Below are positions 45,719 through 55,273 of a stretch of DNA of 64,000 nucleotides, in pieces. The notes beneath the pieces were generated by a model. That model was not told the DNA's origin, made no database searches, and worked only from the letters and a program-made list of their open reading frames with translations. Every line of letters starts with the position of its first letter. Position 1 is the first letter of the stretch. Made by a program: the position numbers and the translations under genes. Source of the DNA: SB25 sp050180705 (lineage in GTDB: Bacteria > Bacteroidota > Bacteroidia > Bacteroidales > Tenuifilaceae); the NCBI GenBank assembly GCA_050180705.1, contig JBFXDX010000005.1, forward strand, positions 171,876-235,875, written 5' to 3'.

Positions 45719-47056
45719 TTATTTACGTTCTCTAATGGTTGTACGTTCATTAATCCAGCAACCAACATTGAATGAATCGCCAACTTTTAAATCGTGGAAG
45801 AAGATATCTTCTTTTGATGGAAAGTATTGGCTGTATGTGCTAATCATTGAATTCATAGATTCTTCAAGGTCTGGATCAACTTGTTTTGCTTTAGCATATT
45901 TGTCTACAGCAGCCCAATAAACGGTTTTCTTCTCAAAGTCATCGTTTCCACAATTTCTTTCGCTGGCATACATATCACCAAGAAGTTTGTAGGCTTTTCC
46001 TAAATTAGGATTTTCCTCTAATGCCTTATTGGCAAGAGCTTTAGCTTGTGAAGAGTTCTTTAGTTCAAAGAAAGTTACAGATGCTAACTCGTAGAAGTAG
46101 TTTGCACGTTTTGATGCGTCTGATTCTAAGTTAATAGCCTCGTTATAATATTTCTCTGCCTCTTTAGGTTGCTTATTCTCAATATTAAGATGTGCAATTT
46201 CAATTGCTAAGTCTGCACTAGGTTCTGCTTGATATATGCTTATATTAACCTTTAAGTATAAATCTTGCTTTACACATTCTTTTGCCGATAGCATTAATGC
46301 TTTAATTTTCTTACAAAGAGCAATATCGGTTGGTGTTGCTTCGTATTTTGGAGTAAAAATTGAAACAATGCTATTGCAATCAGCAACTCCTAATTGAGCA
46401 AATACTGCATCAATACCATCCTTAGCTTGTTTTGCTTTATCATCGTTAGGATTTTTGCTGATCTGAGCTTCTGCATAGTCGCTAATCAAAGAGTAGAGTT
46501 CGATAACTTTATCGGCTTCAATTTTTTTATTCTCGTACATTACACGAATTAAAGTCATGTATGTGAAAAGCACCGATGGTTCCGAATTACTAAGAGTAAT
46601 TCCAACGGCTTCTTCTGCAATTTTATAAGCCTCCTCGTATCTTTCTGGTGCTAAAGTATACAAATCTTGTGCTTTCGATCCTAAGTTAACACCCTTTTTA
46701 TTAAAATTCTCGATTCTTTTATCGTACAAAAACATTAATGAATCGACGAGGGCTGCTTTTCTGCTTGGGTCAGCTATCTCCTCAATTTTTGCTTTTAGTA
46801 TCCTTACCCCTCGAATGTAAATATTCTGTGATGATTTTGGACAGATATTTAAAACTTTTTGCCAAGGTTTGTAGGCATCCTTAAAATTATTTTGTTTGTA
46901 GTATTCTTGGTACATAGATGATTGCGTTAAGCATTCTTTTCTAGCCTCCGCATCTGCACCGTATTTTGGATCTTCAAGTTGCGGTTGACCCATAACACTA
47001 ATGCTAACAAGTGCTAGTAATGTAGCCAAAAATCCTTTCTTACTAATTGTTTTCAT
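45719..47056 (-). CDS. Exported TPR protein upstream of lptC
   Basis: A 445-residue exported protein (signal peptide to about residue 24, SVMGQ). It is largely helical repeats, for example PKEAEKYYNEAINLESDA and KALEENPNLGKAYKLLGDM. The last 40 residues (DLKVGDSFNVGCWINERTTI) are a non-TPR tail. The order coaX, TPR, lptC recurs in Bacteroidota, which argues for a part in envelope assembly. The exact role is unknown. Confidence 0.83.
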   Translation of the reverse strand: MKTISKKGFLATLLALVSISVMGQPQLEDPKYGADAEARKECLTQSSMYQEYYKQNNFKDAYKPWQKVLNICPKSSQNIYIRGVRILKAKIEEIADPSRKAALVDSLMFLYDKRIENFNKKGVNLGSKAQDLYTLAPERYEEAYKIAEEAVGITLSNSEPSVLFTYMTLIRVMYENKKIEADKVIELYSLISDYAEAQISKNPNDDKAKQAKDGIDAVFAQLGVADCNSIVSIFTPKYEATPTDIALCKKIKALMLSAKECVKQDLYLKVNISIYQAEPSADLAIEIAHLNIENKQPKEAEKYYNEAINLESDASKRANYFYELASVTFFELKNSSQAKALANKALEENPNLGKAYKLLGDMYASERNCGNDDFEKKTVYWAAVDKYAKAKQVDPDLEESMNSMISTYSQYFPSKEDIFFHDLKVGDSFNVGCWINERTTIRERK

Positions 47057-47216
47057 TGCCTTTGGTTTTTAAGTATTTCAGTATAAATTGTTATTAATTA
47101 TTTTCTCAAATTTCTTGTTAACACTTTAGTGTTTTAAAGAATACCCAAAAGTTATGCCATTAACTATTGCTTTAACTAACAGAACCCTTAACTATCATGA
47201 CTCAAAACGATACAGT

Positions 47217-47948
47217 TTAAATTTTTTCAAGTGCATTTAATTCAAGTATTCTATTTAAACCTATAACCATTAAATCTTGGTTTACAAAGATGCTATTTTT
47301 TAACTTATTAGCAAAGAAATTTGAATCGCCTCCTGTTAATATAACGCAAATTTTCGGAAAATCGTTTCTTACCTCATCAATATATCCGTCAATTTCACAG
47401 AGAGTTCCATTTAGTACGCCAGAGTAAATACATTCGTTAGTTGTTTTTCCTATTAGTCGAAAATTTTCAACTTTTTCGAGGTATGGAAGGTGTGCAGTAT
47501 GATTATTTAAAGATTTAAAGCGCAGTTGAATTCCCGGAGAGATTGCACCGCCTTGATAAATTCCATTTGAAGTGACCAATTCATATGTAATTGCAGTTCC
47601 AGCATCGATAATTAGTATGTCTTTATTTGGATATAAATAGTTTGCTCCAACGGCAACTGCAATTCTATCGTATCCAAGTGTGTTGGGCGTTGTGTAGTTA
47701 TTTTGTATTGGTAAAGGAGTGTTGTGATCGAGTGTAATTGTTTTTAGATTGTTTTGAATGTAATCCAATATGGCATTGTTTACTTTTCCTACAATACAAA
47801 CAATAGCCTTTTGAGGCGAATAGGTTGATACAATTATTTCAATCTCTGCTAAAGTTAAATCTTGATAACTTTGTGAAAGTACAATTGTTTCGTTTTCGAT
47901 TAGCGCGAGTTTCGCGCGAGTGTTGCCTATGTCAAGTATTAAATTCAC
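47217..47948 (-). CDS. coaX: Type III pantothenate kinase
   Basis: First step of coenzyme A synthesis. ASKHA-fold motifs: LDIGNTRAKLALIE (phosphate 1), LGYDRIAVAVGANYLYP, IDAGTAITYELVTS (phosphate 2) and GGAISPGIQLRFKSL. At 243 residues it has the type III length, and the GTG start at 47948 sits right where the family begins (NLILDIGNT). It lies 44 bases after mfd in the same direction. No terminator is obvious after it. Confidence 0.92.
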   Translation of the reverse strand: MNLILDIGNTRAKLALIENETIVLSQSYQDLTLAEIEIIVSTYSPQKAIVCIVGKVNNAILDYIQNNLKTITLDHNTPLPIQNNYTTPNTLGYDRIAVAVGANYLYPNKDILIIDAGTAITYELVTSNGIYQGGAISPGIQLRFKSLNNHTAHLPYLEKVENFRLIGKTTNECIYSGVLNGTLCEIDGYIDEVRNDFPKICVILTGGDSNFFANKLKNSIFVNQDLMVIGLNRILELNALEKI

Positions 47949-47992
47949 TTTATATTTCTAGTATACAGGTTGATATGAAAAATCTTAGTCAA

Positions 47993-50900
47993 CTATGCGG
48001 TTAAACGTATGGAGTTGTTTATTTGTTGCAATTGCCGAATTGCTTCGTCAATATTTTTTATTTCGACAACGGTTAACGATAATTTTTCTTTCCCTTCTTT
48101 TATTTTGAATTTATTAGGATTTCTTTGGATATATTGAATGATTTGTAAGAACGTGTTCGATCGATAAAAAGAGGAAAGTTGATTAGTAATAAAGTATCCA
48201 AATAGCATCCCATTCTTGAGAATTACCTTTTCAAATCCTAGCGATACTGCGAGCCAGCGTAATTGAACAATGTTTAGTAGGTCTTCCACTTGTGGAGGCA
48301 ATGCTCCAAATCTATCGCGGAGTTCCGATTTAAACTGGTCCAAATCTTCTGGTTTGTTTATACTATCCAGTTCGCGGTATAGCTTGATACGTTCGGCGGT
48401 GCTTGAAACGAAGGAGTCGGGAAGTAGTATTTCCATGTCTGTTTCTATATGACAATCTGTTGTTCCAGGTTGCCATTCTTTGGGCTGTTCTTTGCCAGAA
48501 TCAGATTTATAGAGATCTTTAAACTCTGTTTCACGAAGTTCTTCCAGAGCTTCATCGAGTATTTTATGGTATGTTTCAAATCCGATGTCGGCAATAAATC
48601 CGCTTTGTTCGCCACCCAGCAAATTACCTGCACCACGTATATCCAGATCTTGCATAGCAATACTGAATCCACTTCCTAATTCGGAGAATTCCTCAATTGC
48701 TTTCAGCCTTCGCCTTGCTTCGTTAGTTAGGGTTTCTAATGGAGGTGCGAGCAAATAGCAGAATGCTTTTTTGTTCGATCGTCCTACTCTTCCACGAAGT
48801 TGATGTAGATCGCTTAGTCCGAACATCTGAGCATTGTTTATTATTATGGTATTTGCGTTGGATATATCGAGTCCCGATTCTATAATTGTTGTAGATATAA
48901 GCACATCGTAATCGCCATTAATGAAGTCCAGCATAATTCTTTCGAGTTTTGCTGGTTCCATTTGCCCGTGTGCAACAGCGGTTTTTACCTTAGGACAAAT
49001 CTTATGTATCATAATTTGAACTTCGGCAATATTTTGAACTCTGTTGTGTACAAAGAAAACCTGACCGCCACGTGTAATTTCGTATTCAATCGCTTCCTTA
49101 ATGATGTCGGTATTAAATGTATGAAGTTCGGTTAGTATAGGATGACGATTGGGTGGTGGAGTGTTGATAATTGAAAGGTCGCGGGCTCCCATTAACGAAA
49201 ATTGCAATGTTCGAGGAATTGGTGTTGCCGATAGAGTGAGAGTGTCAACATTCAACTTTATCTGTTTTAATTTTTCCTTTGCAGCAACGCCAAACTTTTG
49301 CTCTTCGTCAACGACAAGTAGCCCCAAATCCTTAAAGTTTAAGGATTGTTTAAGTATTGAATGTGTGCCAATTAGAATATCAATTTTACCTTCCGAAAGT
49401 TGTTTCTGAATTTCGCGTTGTTGAGCGGCAGTTTTCATTCTGCTTACAAATTCGATATTGCAAGGAAACGCTTTTAGTCGACTGCTAAAAGTTCTGTAGT
49501 GCTGTAATGCTAAGATTGTTGTGGGAACAAGTACTGCAACCTGCTTACTATCGGTTACTGCTTTAAATGCCGCCCTGACGGCCACCTCGGTTTTTCCAAA
49601 ACCCACATCGCCACAAACAAGCCTGTCCATTGGTCTATCTTGCTCCATATCTTCCTTAACGGCAGTTGTTGCCTTGGTTTGATCTGGAGTATCCTCGTAA
49701 ATAAATGATGCTTCGAGTTCTTGTTGTAAGTAACTATCGGGCGAAAATGCAAAGCCCACTTGTGTTTTTCGTTTAGCGTATAGTGCAATAAGATCCTTTG
49801 CTATATCCTTAATTTTTCGCTTGGTATTCTGCTTAAGTTTTTGCCAAGCACCAGATCCCAACTTATATATTTTCGGGGATTCGGCATCCTTGCCTCTATA
49901 TTTTGATATTTTATGAAGATTGTGAATATTAACAAGCAGAGTATCGTTGTCCTGATAGGTTAGTCGAATAGACTCCTGTTTTTTACCGTTTACCTCCGTT
50001 GAAACCAATCCTCCGAAAACACCAATTCCGTGATCGATGTGTACTACATAATCTCCAGGTTGGAGATTAATTAACTCCTGCATTGTAATTGCATCGCGGC
50101 GGCTAAACTCGTGTTTTAGTTTATATTTATGGTAGCGATCGAAAATTTGATGATCGGTGTAGAAACAGATTCTCAGATTGTGGTCGACAAACCCCTCGTG
50201 AATTGTTCCTGAAACGGAAGAGTAGCCTAGATCTTTATTGATTGTATGGAGAATATTTTCCAAACGCTCCAACTGGGCTGGATTATCGGCAAGAATGAAT
50301 GTTGTGTATCCTTTTAACGTGAAATCGTTAATATTTTCTGCAAGAATTTCAAAATTTTTATTGAATGCTGGCTGCGGAGAGGTGTTAAACTCTATGGTTT
50401 GAGCAGACCTGAGTAGTGGTTTTACTCCGAATTCAATAGTAATTTTTTCTTTCAGACTATCAAAAAATTCCTTACCAGTTGTGTAGAACTTGGCAATATC
50501 CTGCGTGGTGTCGCTGGAATCTGGCGCTAGCAAGGTGAATAGTTCGTTTAGTCGACCTATTATAACCTCTGGATTTTTAAGCCAAACGTTAGTGTGTTCG
50601 GGAAGTATACCAGTTATTAGGGTTTTGCTCTCTATGTTTTCGGTTGATTGCTGTAAGTTGGGAATAATGGATATTGAATCGAGTAGTTCTTTTGAAAGTT
50701 GATCTTCTACATCAAAAGTACGAATTGTTTCAACTTCATCACCGAAAAAATCTAAGCGATAAGGGTTTGCCGAGGAGAATGAGAAGATGTCGACAATGCT
50801 TCCACGAATAGAGTACTGGCCCGGTTCATACACAAAATCAACACGCTCAAAGCCATATTCGCTTAAAACATCGTTAATGAACTCTGGCGAAATCTTTTCT

Positions 50901-51388
50901 CCTTTTCTTACAAAAAGGCTATTCTGCTTTAGTTGATCGATTGATACTATTTTTTCGAAAATCGCATCGGGATATGTAACGATTACTACGGGTTTGCTAA
51001 GATTTCCACTTAGTGATGGAAGAAGATTTAGCACATCGGTACGCTGAATTATAGCTTCGGGGAGCGTTTGATCGTACTGAACCGATCGTTTATATGAGGA
51101 TGGAAAAAAGTAGATGGCATTCTCCTGGAGTAACCCAATTAAGTCATTATAAAGGTATGCCGCTTCTTCCTTATCGTTTACTACTACTACATTGGGTTTG
51201 TTTGAGTTTTCCGCAATACTGGCCGTGACAAACGATAAAGCTGAGCCCGATAGTCCTTTTAGGTATATATTGCTTGGTGCATTTTGTAGTAATGAGCAAA
51301 ACTCTTCAACTTTTGAACTTTTCCTGAAATCTTGGTATAGTTCCTTGAGATCTTTCAATGCTTTACTAATTTCTTCGGTGAGTTGCAA
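47993..51388 (-). CDS. mfd: Transcription-repair coupling factor
   Basis: Removes RNA polymerase stalled at DNA lesions and recruits UvrA. Domains in order: UvrB-like D1-D3 (about 1-370), RNA-polymerase-interacting domain (about 440-520, GDYVVHIDHGIGVF), and a RecG-like helicase with CGDVGFGKTEVAVRAA (Walker A) and VVDEEQKFGVAAKEK. The C-terminal TRCF domain starts near 980. It opens with TTG at 51388; no in-frame ATG precedes the conserved region, so the non-ATG start is real unless translation begins at the TTG at 51358. Confidence 0.95.
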   Translation of the reverse strand: MQLTEEISKALKDLKELYQDFRKSSKVEEFCSLLQNAPSNIYLKGLSGSALSFVTASIAENSNKPNVVVVNDKEEAAYLYNDLIGLLQENAIYFFPSSYKRSVQYDQTLPEAIIQRTDVLNLLPSLSGNLSKPVVIVTYPDAIFEKIVSIDQLKQNSLFVRKGEKISPEFINDVLSEYGFERVDFVYEPGQYSIRGSIVDIFSFSSANPYRLDFFGDEVETIRTFDVEDQLSKELLDSISIIPNLQQSTENIESKTLITGILPEHTNVWLKNPEVIIGRLNELFTLLAPDSSDTTQDIAKFYTTGKEFFDSLKEKITIEFGVKPLLRSAQTIEFNTSPQPAFNKNFEILAENINDFTLKGYTTFILADNPAQLERLENILHTINKDLGYSSVSGTIHEGFVDHNLRICFYTDHQIFDRYHKYKLKHEFSRRDAITMQELINLQPGDYVVHIDHGIGVFGGLVSTEVNGKKQESIRLTYQDNDTLLVNIHNLHKISKYRGKDAESPKIYKLGSGAWQKLKQNTKRKIKDIAKDLIALYAKRKTQVGFAFSPDSYLQQELEASFIYEDTPDQTKATTAVKEDMEQDRPMDRLVCGDVGFGKTEVAVRAAFKAVTDSKQVAVLVPTTILALQHYRTFSSRLKAFPCNIEFVSRMKTAAQQREIQKQLSEGKIDILIGTHSILKQSLNFKDLGLLVVDEEQKFGVAAKEKLKQIKLNVDTLTLSATPIPRTLQFSLMGARDLSIINTPPPNRHPILTELHTFNTDIIKEAIEYEITRGGQVFFVHNRVQNIAEVQIMIHKICPKVKTAVAHGQMEPAKLERIMLDFINGDYDVLISTTIIESGLDISNANTIIINNAQMFGLSDLHQLRGRVGRSNKKAFCYLLAPPLETLTNEARRRLKAIEEFSELGSGFSIAMQDLDIRGAGNLLGGEQSGFIADIGFETYHKILDEALEELRETEFKDLYKSDSGKEQPKEWQPGTTDCHIETDMEILLPDSFVSSTAERIKLYRELDSINKPEDLDQFKSELRDRFGALPPQVEDLLNIVQLRWLAVSLGFEKVILKNGMLFGYFITNQLSSFYRSNTFLQIIQYIQRNPNKFKIKEGKEKLSLTVVEIKNIDEAIRQLQQINNSIRLTA

Positions 51389-51414
51389 AATTAATCAAAT
51401 TATGCTGTTTGTTT

Positions 51415-51443
51415 AAAAAAATACCCCGACAATTAGCCGGGGT
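51415..51443 (-). terminator. Terminator after fbp
   Basis: Read leftward: ACCCCGGC / GTCGGGGT with one G-U pair (51423-51430 with 51436-51443), loop TAATT, then ATTTTTTT. It ends 26 bases before the mfd start. Confidence 0.85.
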
Positions 51444-51472
51444 TTCTGTGATCTATTTTTGCAATTTTTGAC

Positions 51473-52495
51473 CTAGATGTCGTTTTTATGATTGTTTAGG
51501 CATTCTGCAAGTTTATCTACCATATTTTTGGATCCAACGTAGAACGGAACGCGCTGGTGTAGTGAATTTGGCTTAATATCCAAAATTCGTTGTTTTCCAT
51601 CAAACGCTTTACCGCCGGCTTGCTCCGCTAAAAAAGCAATAGGATTACATTCGTATATCAAGCGTAGTTTCCCTTTTGGAGCCGAAGATGTTGGTGGGTA
51701 AAGAAAAATTCCACCTTTTAAAAGATTCCGGTGGAAGTCAGATACCAATGAACCTATATACCTTGCCGAGTAAGGTCTGTGTGTTGCTTTATCCTCATCT
51801 TTGCAGTAATCTATATAGTCTTTAACGCCTTGAGGAAAGTGCCTGTAGTTTCCTTCGTTTATAGAGTATATTTTACCGTCATCGGGGGTATTTATGCTAT
51901 AGTTAGATAGGCAAAATTCACCAATGGAAGGATCGAGGGTAAAGCCGTAAACTCCGCGCCCAGTGGTATAAACCAACATTGTTGACGATCCGTAGATAAT
52001 ATACCCGGCTGCAACCTGTTTGTTTCCGGGTTGAAGAAAATCTTCCATGGTTGCCTTTTCTCCTCGAGGACTAATTCTTTTGTAAACACTGAATATAGTT
52101 CCAATCGACACATTTACATCTATATTTGAGGAGCCATCGAGAGGATCCATGCAGAAAATATAGTTTCCATCGCGTGTCAGTTCATCATCCCAAGTTATAA
52201 TCTCTTGATCTTCCTCCGAAGCCACACCACAACATTCGCGGCTATTCCTTAACGCCTGTATGAGTTGCCAGTTAGCAAGCAAATCGAGTTTTTTTTGCTC
52301 TTCACCCTGGACGTTAACATTACCAGCTTCTCCAAGTATATCAACGAGCCCCGCTTTATTGACTTTTTTGTTGACTAATTTAGCTGCAACACCTACATGA
52401 TATAGCAATCGAGTGAACTCTCCTGTTGCATAAGGAATATCTGCTTGCCGTTCTATTAGGAACTGTGTAAGTGTTTTTACATTATATCCTTGCAT
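51473..52495 (-). CDS. fbp: Class I fructose-1,6-bisphosphatase
   Basis: Gluconeogenic phosphatase. The signature MDPLDGSSNIDVNVSIGTIFS carries the metal-binding Asp residues. GVYGFTLDPSIGEF and the C-terminal FLAEQAGGKAFDGKQRILDI match the class I family, and 340 residues is the normal length. In this phylum a class III enzyme is common, so the class I form here is worth noting. Monocistronic; 261 bases separate it from the divergent lysC. Confidence 0.94.
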   Translation of the reverse strand: MQGYNVKTLTQFLIERQADIPYATGEFTRLLYHVGVAAKLVNKKVNKAGLVDILGEAGNVNVQGEEQKKLDLLANWQLIQALRNSRECCGVASEEDQEIITWDDELTRDGNYIFCMDPLDGSSNIDVNVSIGTIFSVYKRISPRGEKATMEDFLQPGNKQVAAGYIIYGSSTMLVYTTGRGVYGFTLDPSIGEFCLSNYSINTPDDGKIYSINEGNYRHFPQGVKDYIDYCKDEDKATHRPYSARYIGSLVSDFHRNLLKGGIFLYPPTSSAPKGKLRLIYECNPIAFLAEQAGGKAFDGKQRILDIKPNSLHQRVPFYVGSKNMVDKLAECLNNHKNDI

Positions 52496-52706
52496 AAACG
52501 ATCAATTTTCTGGCTTTATTTAGGTCGTTAAAGGTAGTCTTTTTGTCTAAATTCAGAAAATAAAGTTGTCAAATATTCTAAATTTAAAACGTTTGCGCTT
52601 GTGTTACTGAGAAATCTGCCTAAGAAAAAACAAGGATCAGTTTTGTATAATAAATTTATTTTTTCTGCTTGAACCATAGAACCTCAAAAAAGATTATTGA
52701 TAGTTC

Positions 52707-52737
52707 TTGTTGAGTCCAAAACTATGCTGTAAGTTTG
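52707..52737 (+). promoter_or_regulatory. Promoter of lysC (TTG-N20-TAAGTTTG)
   Basis: TTG at 52707-52709, 20 bases, then TAAGTTTG at 52730-52737; the start codon is 20 bases further. It fits the Bacteroidota consensus in both boxes. Confidence 0.7.
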
Positions 52738-52756
52738 ACGTAAATTTTAAGTTAAT

Positions 52757-54046
52757 ATGGTTAAATCTGGTATTCATATTTTTAAGTTTGGAGGAGCATC
52801 TGTTAAGTCGGCCGAAGGAATTAAGAATCTTGCTTCGATAGTAAATAAGTTCTCCGCTGAACGGGTTGTTGTGGTGGTTTCAGCGATGGGGAAAACCACA
52901 AATGCTTTGGAGCGAATTCTTTCTGCATACCTAAACCCTGATGCCTCAATTAATGCCGAACTTGAAAGTTTGAGGTCATATCACTATGCTATTGCAGAAG
53001 AACTGGTGGGAGAGGATCGTTCAAACTTTATATTTGTGGAGTTAGATAGGCTATTCTCAGAACTTCAAGCTAGACTAAAAAATAAGATTACAGAGGGTTA
53101 TGATTATTGCTATGATCAAATTGTTTCTTTTGGCGAACTCATTTCTACAAAGATTGTAAGTATATACCTTAATGAAATAGGAAGTACAAATAGATGGATT
53201 GATGCTCGGAGTTGTCTTCAATCCGATAATTCATACCGCGAAGGTGTTGTTGATTTTACAACTTCAAAGTTTCTTTGCCAGAAGGCTTTTAATTTTGAAG
53301 GAGAGAAGCTATACGTTACTCAGGGTTTTATTGCAGGAACTCCATCGGGGACAACCACAACGTTAGGTCGCGAGGGCTCTGACTATACTGCGGCAATTCT
53401 TGCAAATTTGCTTGATGCACAGGATGTAACAATCTGGAAGGATGTTGCAGGAGTTTTAAATGCTGATCCCAAAATATTTCATAATACCTGTAAACTCGAT
53501 TTTGTTTCGTATCAAGAGGCCATTGAGTTGGCTTACTGTGGTGCGCAAATTATTCATCCCAAGACCATTAAGCCAATTCAGAATAAGAAAATTCCGCTTT
53601 TGGTTAAATCCTTTCTTAATCCAGATGCAGCTGGTACTCAGATTGCACACTCCAGCTCGCAGTTAGAGTTGCCTCCAGTGCTTGTGCTAAAGCAGAATCA
53701 AGTATTGATATCATTAACCCCTCACGATTTTTCGTTTGTTATTGAGGATAGCCTGAGCAAGATATTTGCAATTCTTTATAAGCATAGAGTAAAGGTGAAT
53801 CTTGTTCAGAATTCTGCGATTAGTTTTTCCATATGTGTCGATGATGAGAAGTACCGCTTACCCAATGCAATGGAGGAACTTAAAAGTGATTTTTCGGTTC
53901 GTTACAATAGTAATTTAGAACTCTTAACAATAAGGCATTATACCAAGCAATCAATAGAAGAGCAGGTTGGAGGTAAAGTGGTTTATTTGCAACAAAGAAC
54001 CCGGAGCAACGCGCGCTTTATAATGGATGCTAGAACTTTGGTTTAA
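52757..54046 (+). CDS. lysC: Aspartate kinase (monofunctional)
   Basis: Phosphorylates aspartate, entering lysine, threonine and methionine synthesis. The kinase domain starts HIFKFGGASVKSAEGI and has RWIDARSCLQSDNSY, TTTLGREGSDYTAAIL and VTIWKDVAGVLNADP. Two ACT repeats occupy the C-terminus (about 310-429), the site for feedback control by lysine or threonine. It has FGGAS where FGGTS is usual. Its 3' end overlaps the convergent lipoprotein gene by 17 bases. Confidence 0.94.
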   Translation: MVKSGIHIFKFGGASVKSAEGIKNLASIVNKFSAERVVVVVSAMGKTTNALERILSAYLNPDASINAELESLRSYHYAIAEELVGEDRSNFIFVELDRLFSELQARLKNKITEGYDYCYDQIVSFGELISTKIVSIYLNEIGSTNRWIDARSCLQSDNSYREGVVDFTTSKFLCQKAFNFEGEKLYVTQGFIAGTPSGTTTTLGREGSDYTAAILANLLDAQDVTIWKDVAGVLNADPKIFHNTCKLDFVSYQEAIELAYCGAQIIHPKTIKPIQNKKIPLLVKSFLNPDAAGTQIAHSSSQLELPPVLVLKQNQVLISLTPHDFSFVIEDSLSKIFAILYKHRVKVNLVQNSAISFSICVDDEKYRLPNAMEELKSDFSVRYNSNLELLTIRHYTKQSIEEQVGGKVVYLQQRTRSNARFIMDARTLV

Positions 54047-54530
54047 CCACAAATAGCGCCTTGTGTCCCAAAAATGAATTTTGTTTGCTATAGGTTTCTA
54101 AACCTAGAGTGTAACTGAGTACTTCTTTCTGAAAAACACCCAGAGAATCGATATACCATCGTTCTCGGAATTGAACCTTGGATACTTTTGCTCTTGAAAA
54201 ACCTTCACTTTTTTCAATATCCTTAACGTCCTTAATGCTTAGAACTTTATCGCTCATAAACTCTGTGGCGATAAATCGATCGGAATAAATTCCGTCAAAA
54301 AGATATTCGATAAAAGCATTTTGATTGAGGCGCTGTAAGCACTCGGCTTGCCAAACATCCGAAGTGTCAATATTTCTGAGTATTACATCGTAAACAATTG
54401 TATCGGCAATAATTTTAGCATTAAGCGAGTTTCTGTAAGTTTCTGGTGCAACTTCTTTTTTGCTAGGAGTTGAGCATCCAAATGCTAATGTGGCAATAAT
54501 CAGAGATATAATTGTGTAAAACCTACTCAT
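54030..54530 (-). CDS. Small lipoprotein, faintly GldN-like
   Basis: A 166-residue lipoprotein beginning at the ATG 54530 (the frame's TTG start is two codons upstream): signal peptide with lipobox LAFGC (Cys19). The body has a helix with NAFIEYLFDGIYSDR, the segment SIKDVKDIEKSEGF, and the strand pair KVQFRERWYIDSLGVFQKEV. The last recalls the 'KEDWYFDKERS' stretch of GldN/PorN. The match is by eye and weak. It overlaps lysC tail-to-tail by 17 bases with no terminator between them. Confidence 0.7.
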   Translation of the reverse strand: MSRFYTIISLIIATLAFGCSTPSKKEVAPETYRNSLNAKIIADTIVYDVILRNIDTSDVWQAECLQRLNQNAFIEYLFDGIYSDRFIATEFMSDKVLSIKDVKDIEKSEGFSRAKVSKVQFRERWYIDSLGVFQKEVLSYTLGLETYSKQNSFLGHKALFVVKPKF

Positions 54531-54590
54531 GGCCAATGAATTTAATTACAGACCAAGTTAGTAAAGATTTATTTGCTTCGCAAGTTACAA

Positions 54591-55220
54591 TTAGTTGTTA
54601 CTAGAGGCTTGTTCGGTTGTTTTATAATTTGTCTGGATATAAAGGTCAAAGTGAATTAGTATTTCTTTGTTAACACGAATAAGACCAAGAGCCATTACAG
54701 GTGCGTTAATTCCGAAGTCAGACATAAGTAGTTGTTTTGTTCCTAAAAAGCGGAATGTGTTATTCTCAATTTTTTGCCACGAAACAATAATTTCGTCGTA
54801 TTGACACTTTCCATTGAGAGTTATTGCCACTTTAGCCTTAAAGTTTCCCTCAATAGTATTTATTGTTTTATTGTTTTTTATTGGAGTCGCATTTAGCAGT
54901 TCAATTTCAATGTAAGGACTCTTTTCTGCATTTAAGGTACTGTAAAAATCCTTATTAAGTAAGGGGTTTTTGCAATCGAATGTTTTTATTTCGAGTTTTA
55001 GTTTCGCATTCGAAAAAAGAATAGACTGCTCTGCATTATCTTGTTCTAGTAATATATTACCATTGGTAATTATTGTATTAGTGGTGCATTCGAACTTATT
55101 TATATTACTAGATCCTGTCAGCGTTAATATGCTATTTGAATTTATGGTATATGATATTAACCCGCTAGGATTAGGAGCGAGAATATTTAATAGTAATATA
55201 GAAATTAATGTATGAATCAT
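54591..55220 (-). CDS. YceI-family protein, divergent copy
   Basis: A 209-residue protein with a signal-like N-terminus and the YceI lipocalin pattern: ILTLTGSSNINKFEC near the start, LKLEIKTFDCKNPLLNKDFY (the 'dm..H/Lxs.dffd' zone), SPYIEIELLNATPI and ITLNGKCQYDEIIVSW. YceI proteins bind isoprenoids in the periplasm. It is more divergent than the copy at 56656 and has extra Cys (FECTTN, FDCKN, GKCQYD). It sits behind a terminator hairpin 14 bases upstream. Confidence 0.78.
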   Translation of the reverse strand: MIHTLISILLLNILAPNPSGLISYTINSNSILTLTGSSNINKFECTTNTIITNGNILLEQDNAEQSILFSNAKLKLEIKTFDCKNPLLNKDFYSTLNAEKSPYIEIELLNATPIKNNKTINTIEGNFKAKVAITLNGKCQYDEIIVSWQKIENNTFRFLGTKQLLMSDFGINAPVMALGLIRVNKEILIHFDLYIQTNYKTTEQASSNN

Positions 55221-55234
55221 TTGTATTAAAATAA

Positions 55235-55260
55235 AGGGTATCCTTGTTTTAGGATACCCT
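55235..55260 (-). terminator. Terminator hairpin between porin and second yceI
   Basis: Perfect 10-bp stem AGGGTATCCT / AGGATACCCT (55235-55244 with 55251-55260), loop of six, then TTATTTTAAT. It precedes the next start codon by 14 bases. Confidence 0.85.
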
Positions 55261-55273
55261 AATTATTAGAACA

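Noticed and set aside
45712..45783. Upstream start for lptC overlapping the TPR gene
   Set aside because: It would place more than 20 residues before the lipobox and overlap the TPR gene by 65 bases; the GTG at 45711 gives a proper lipoprotein signal.
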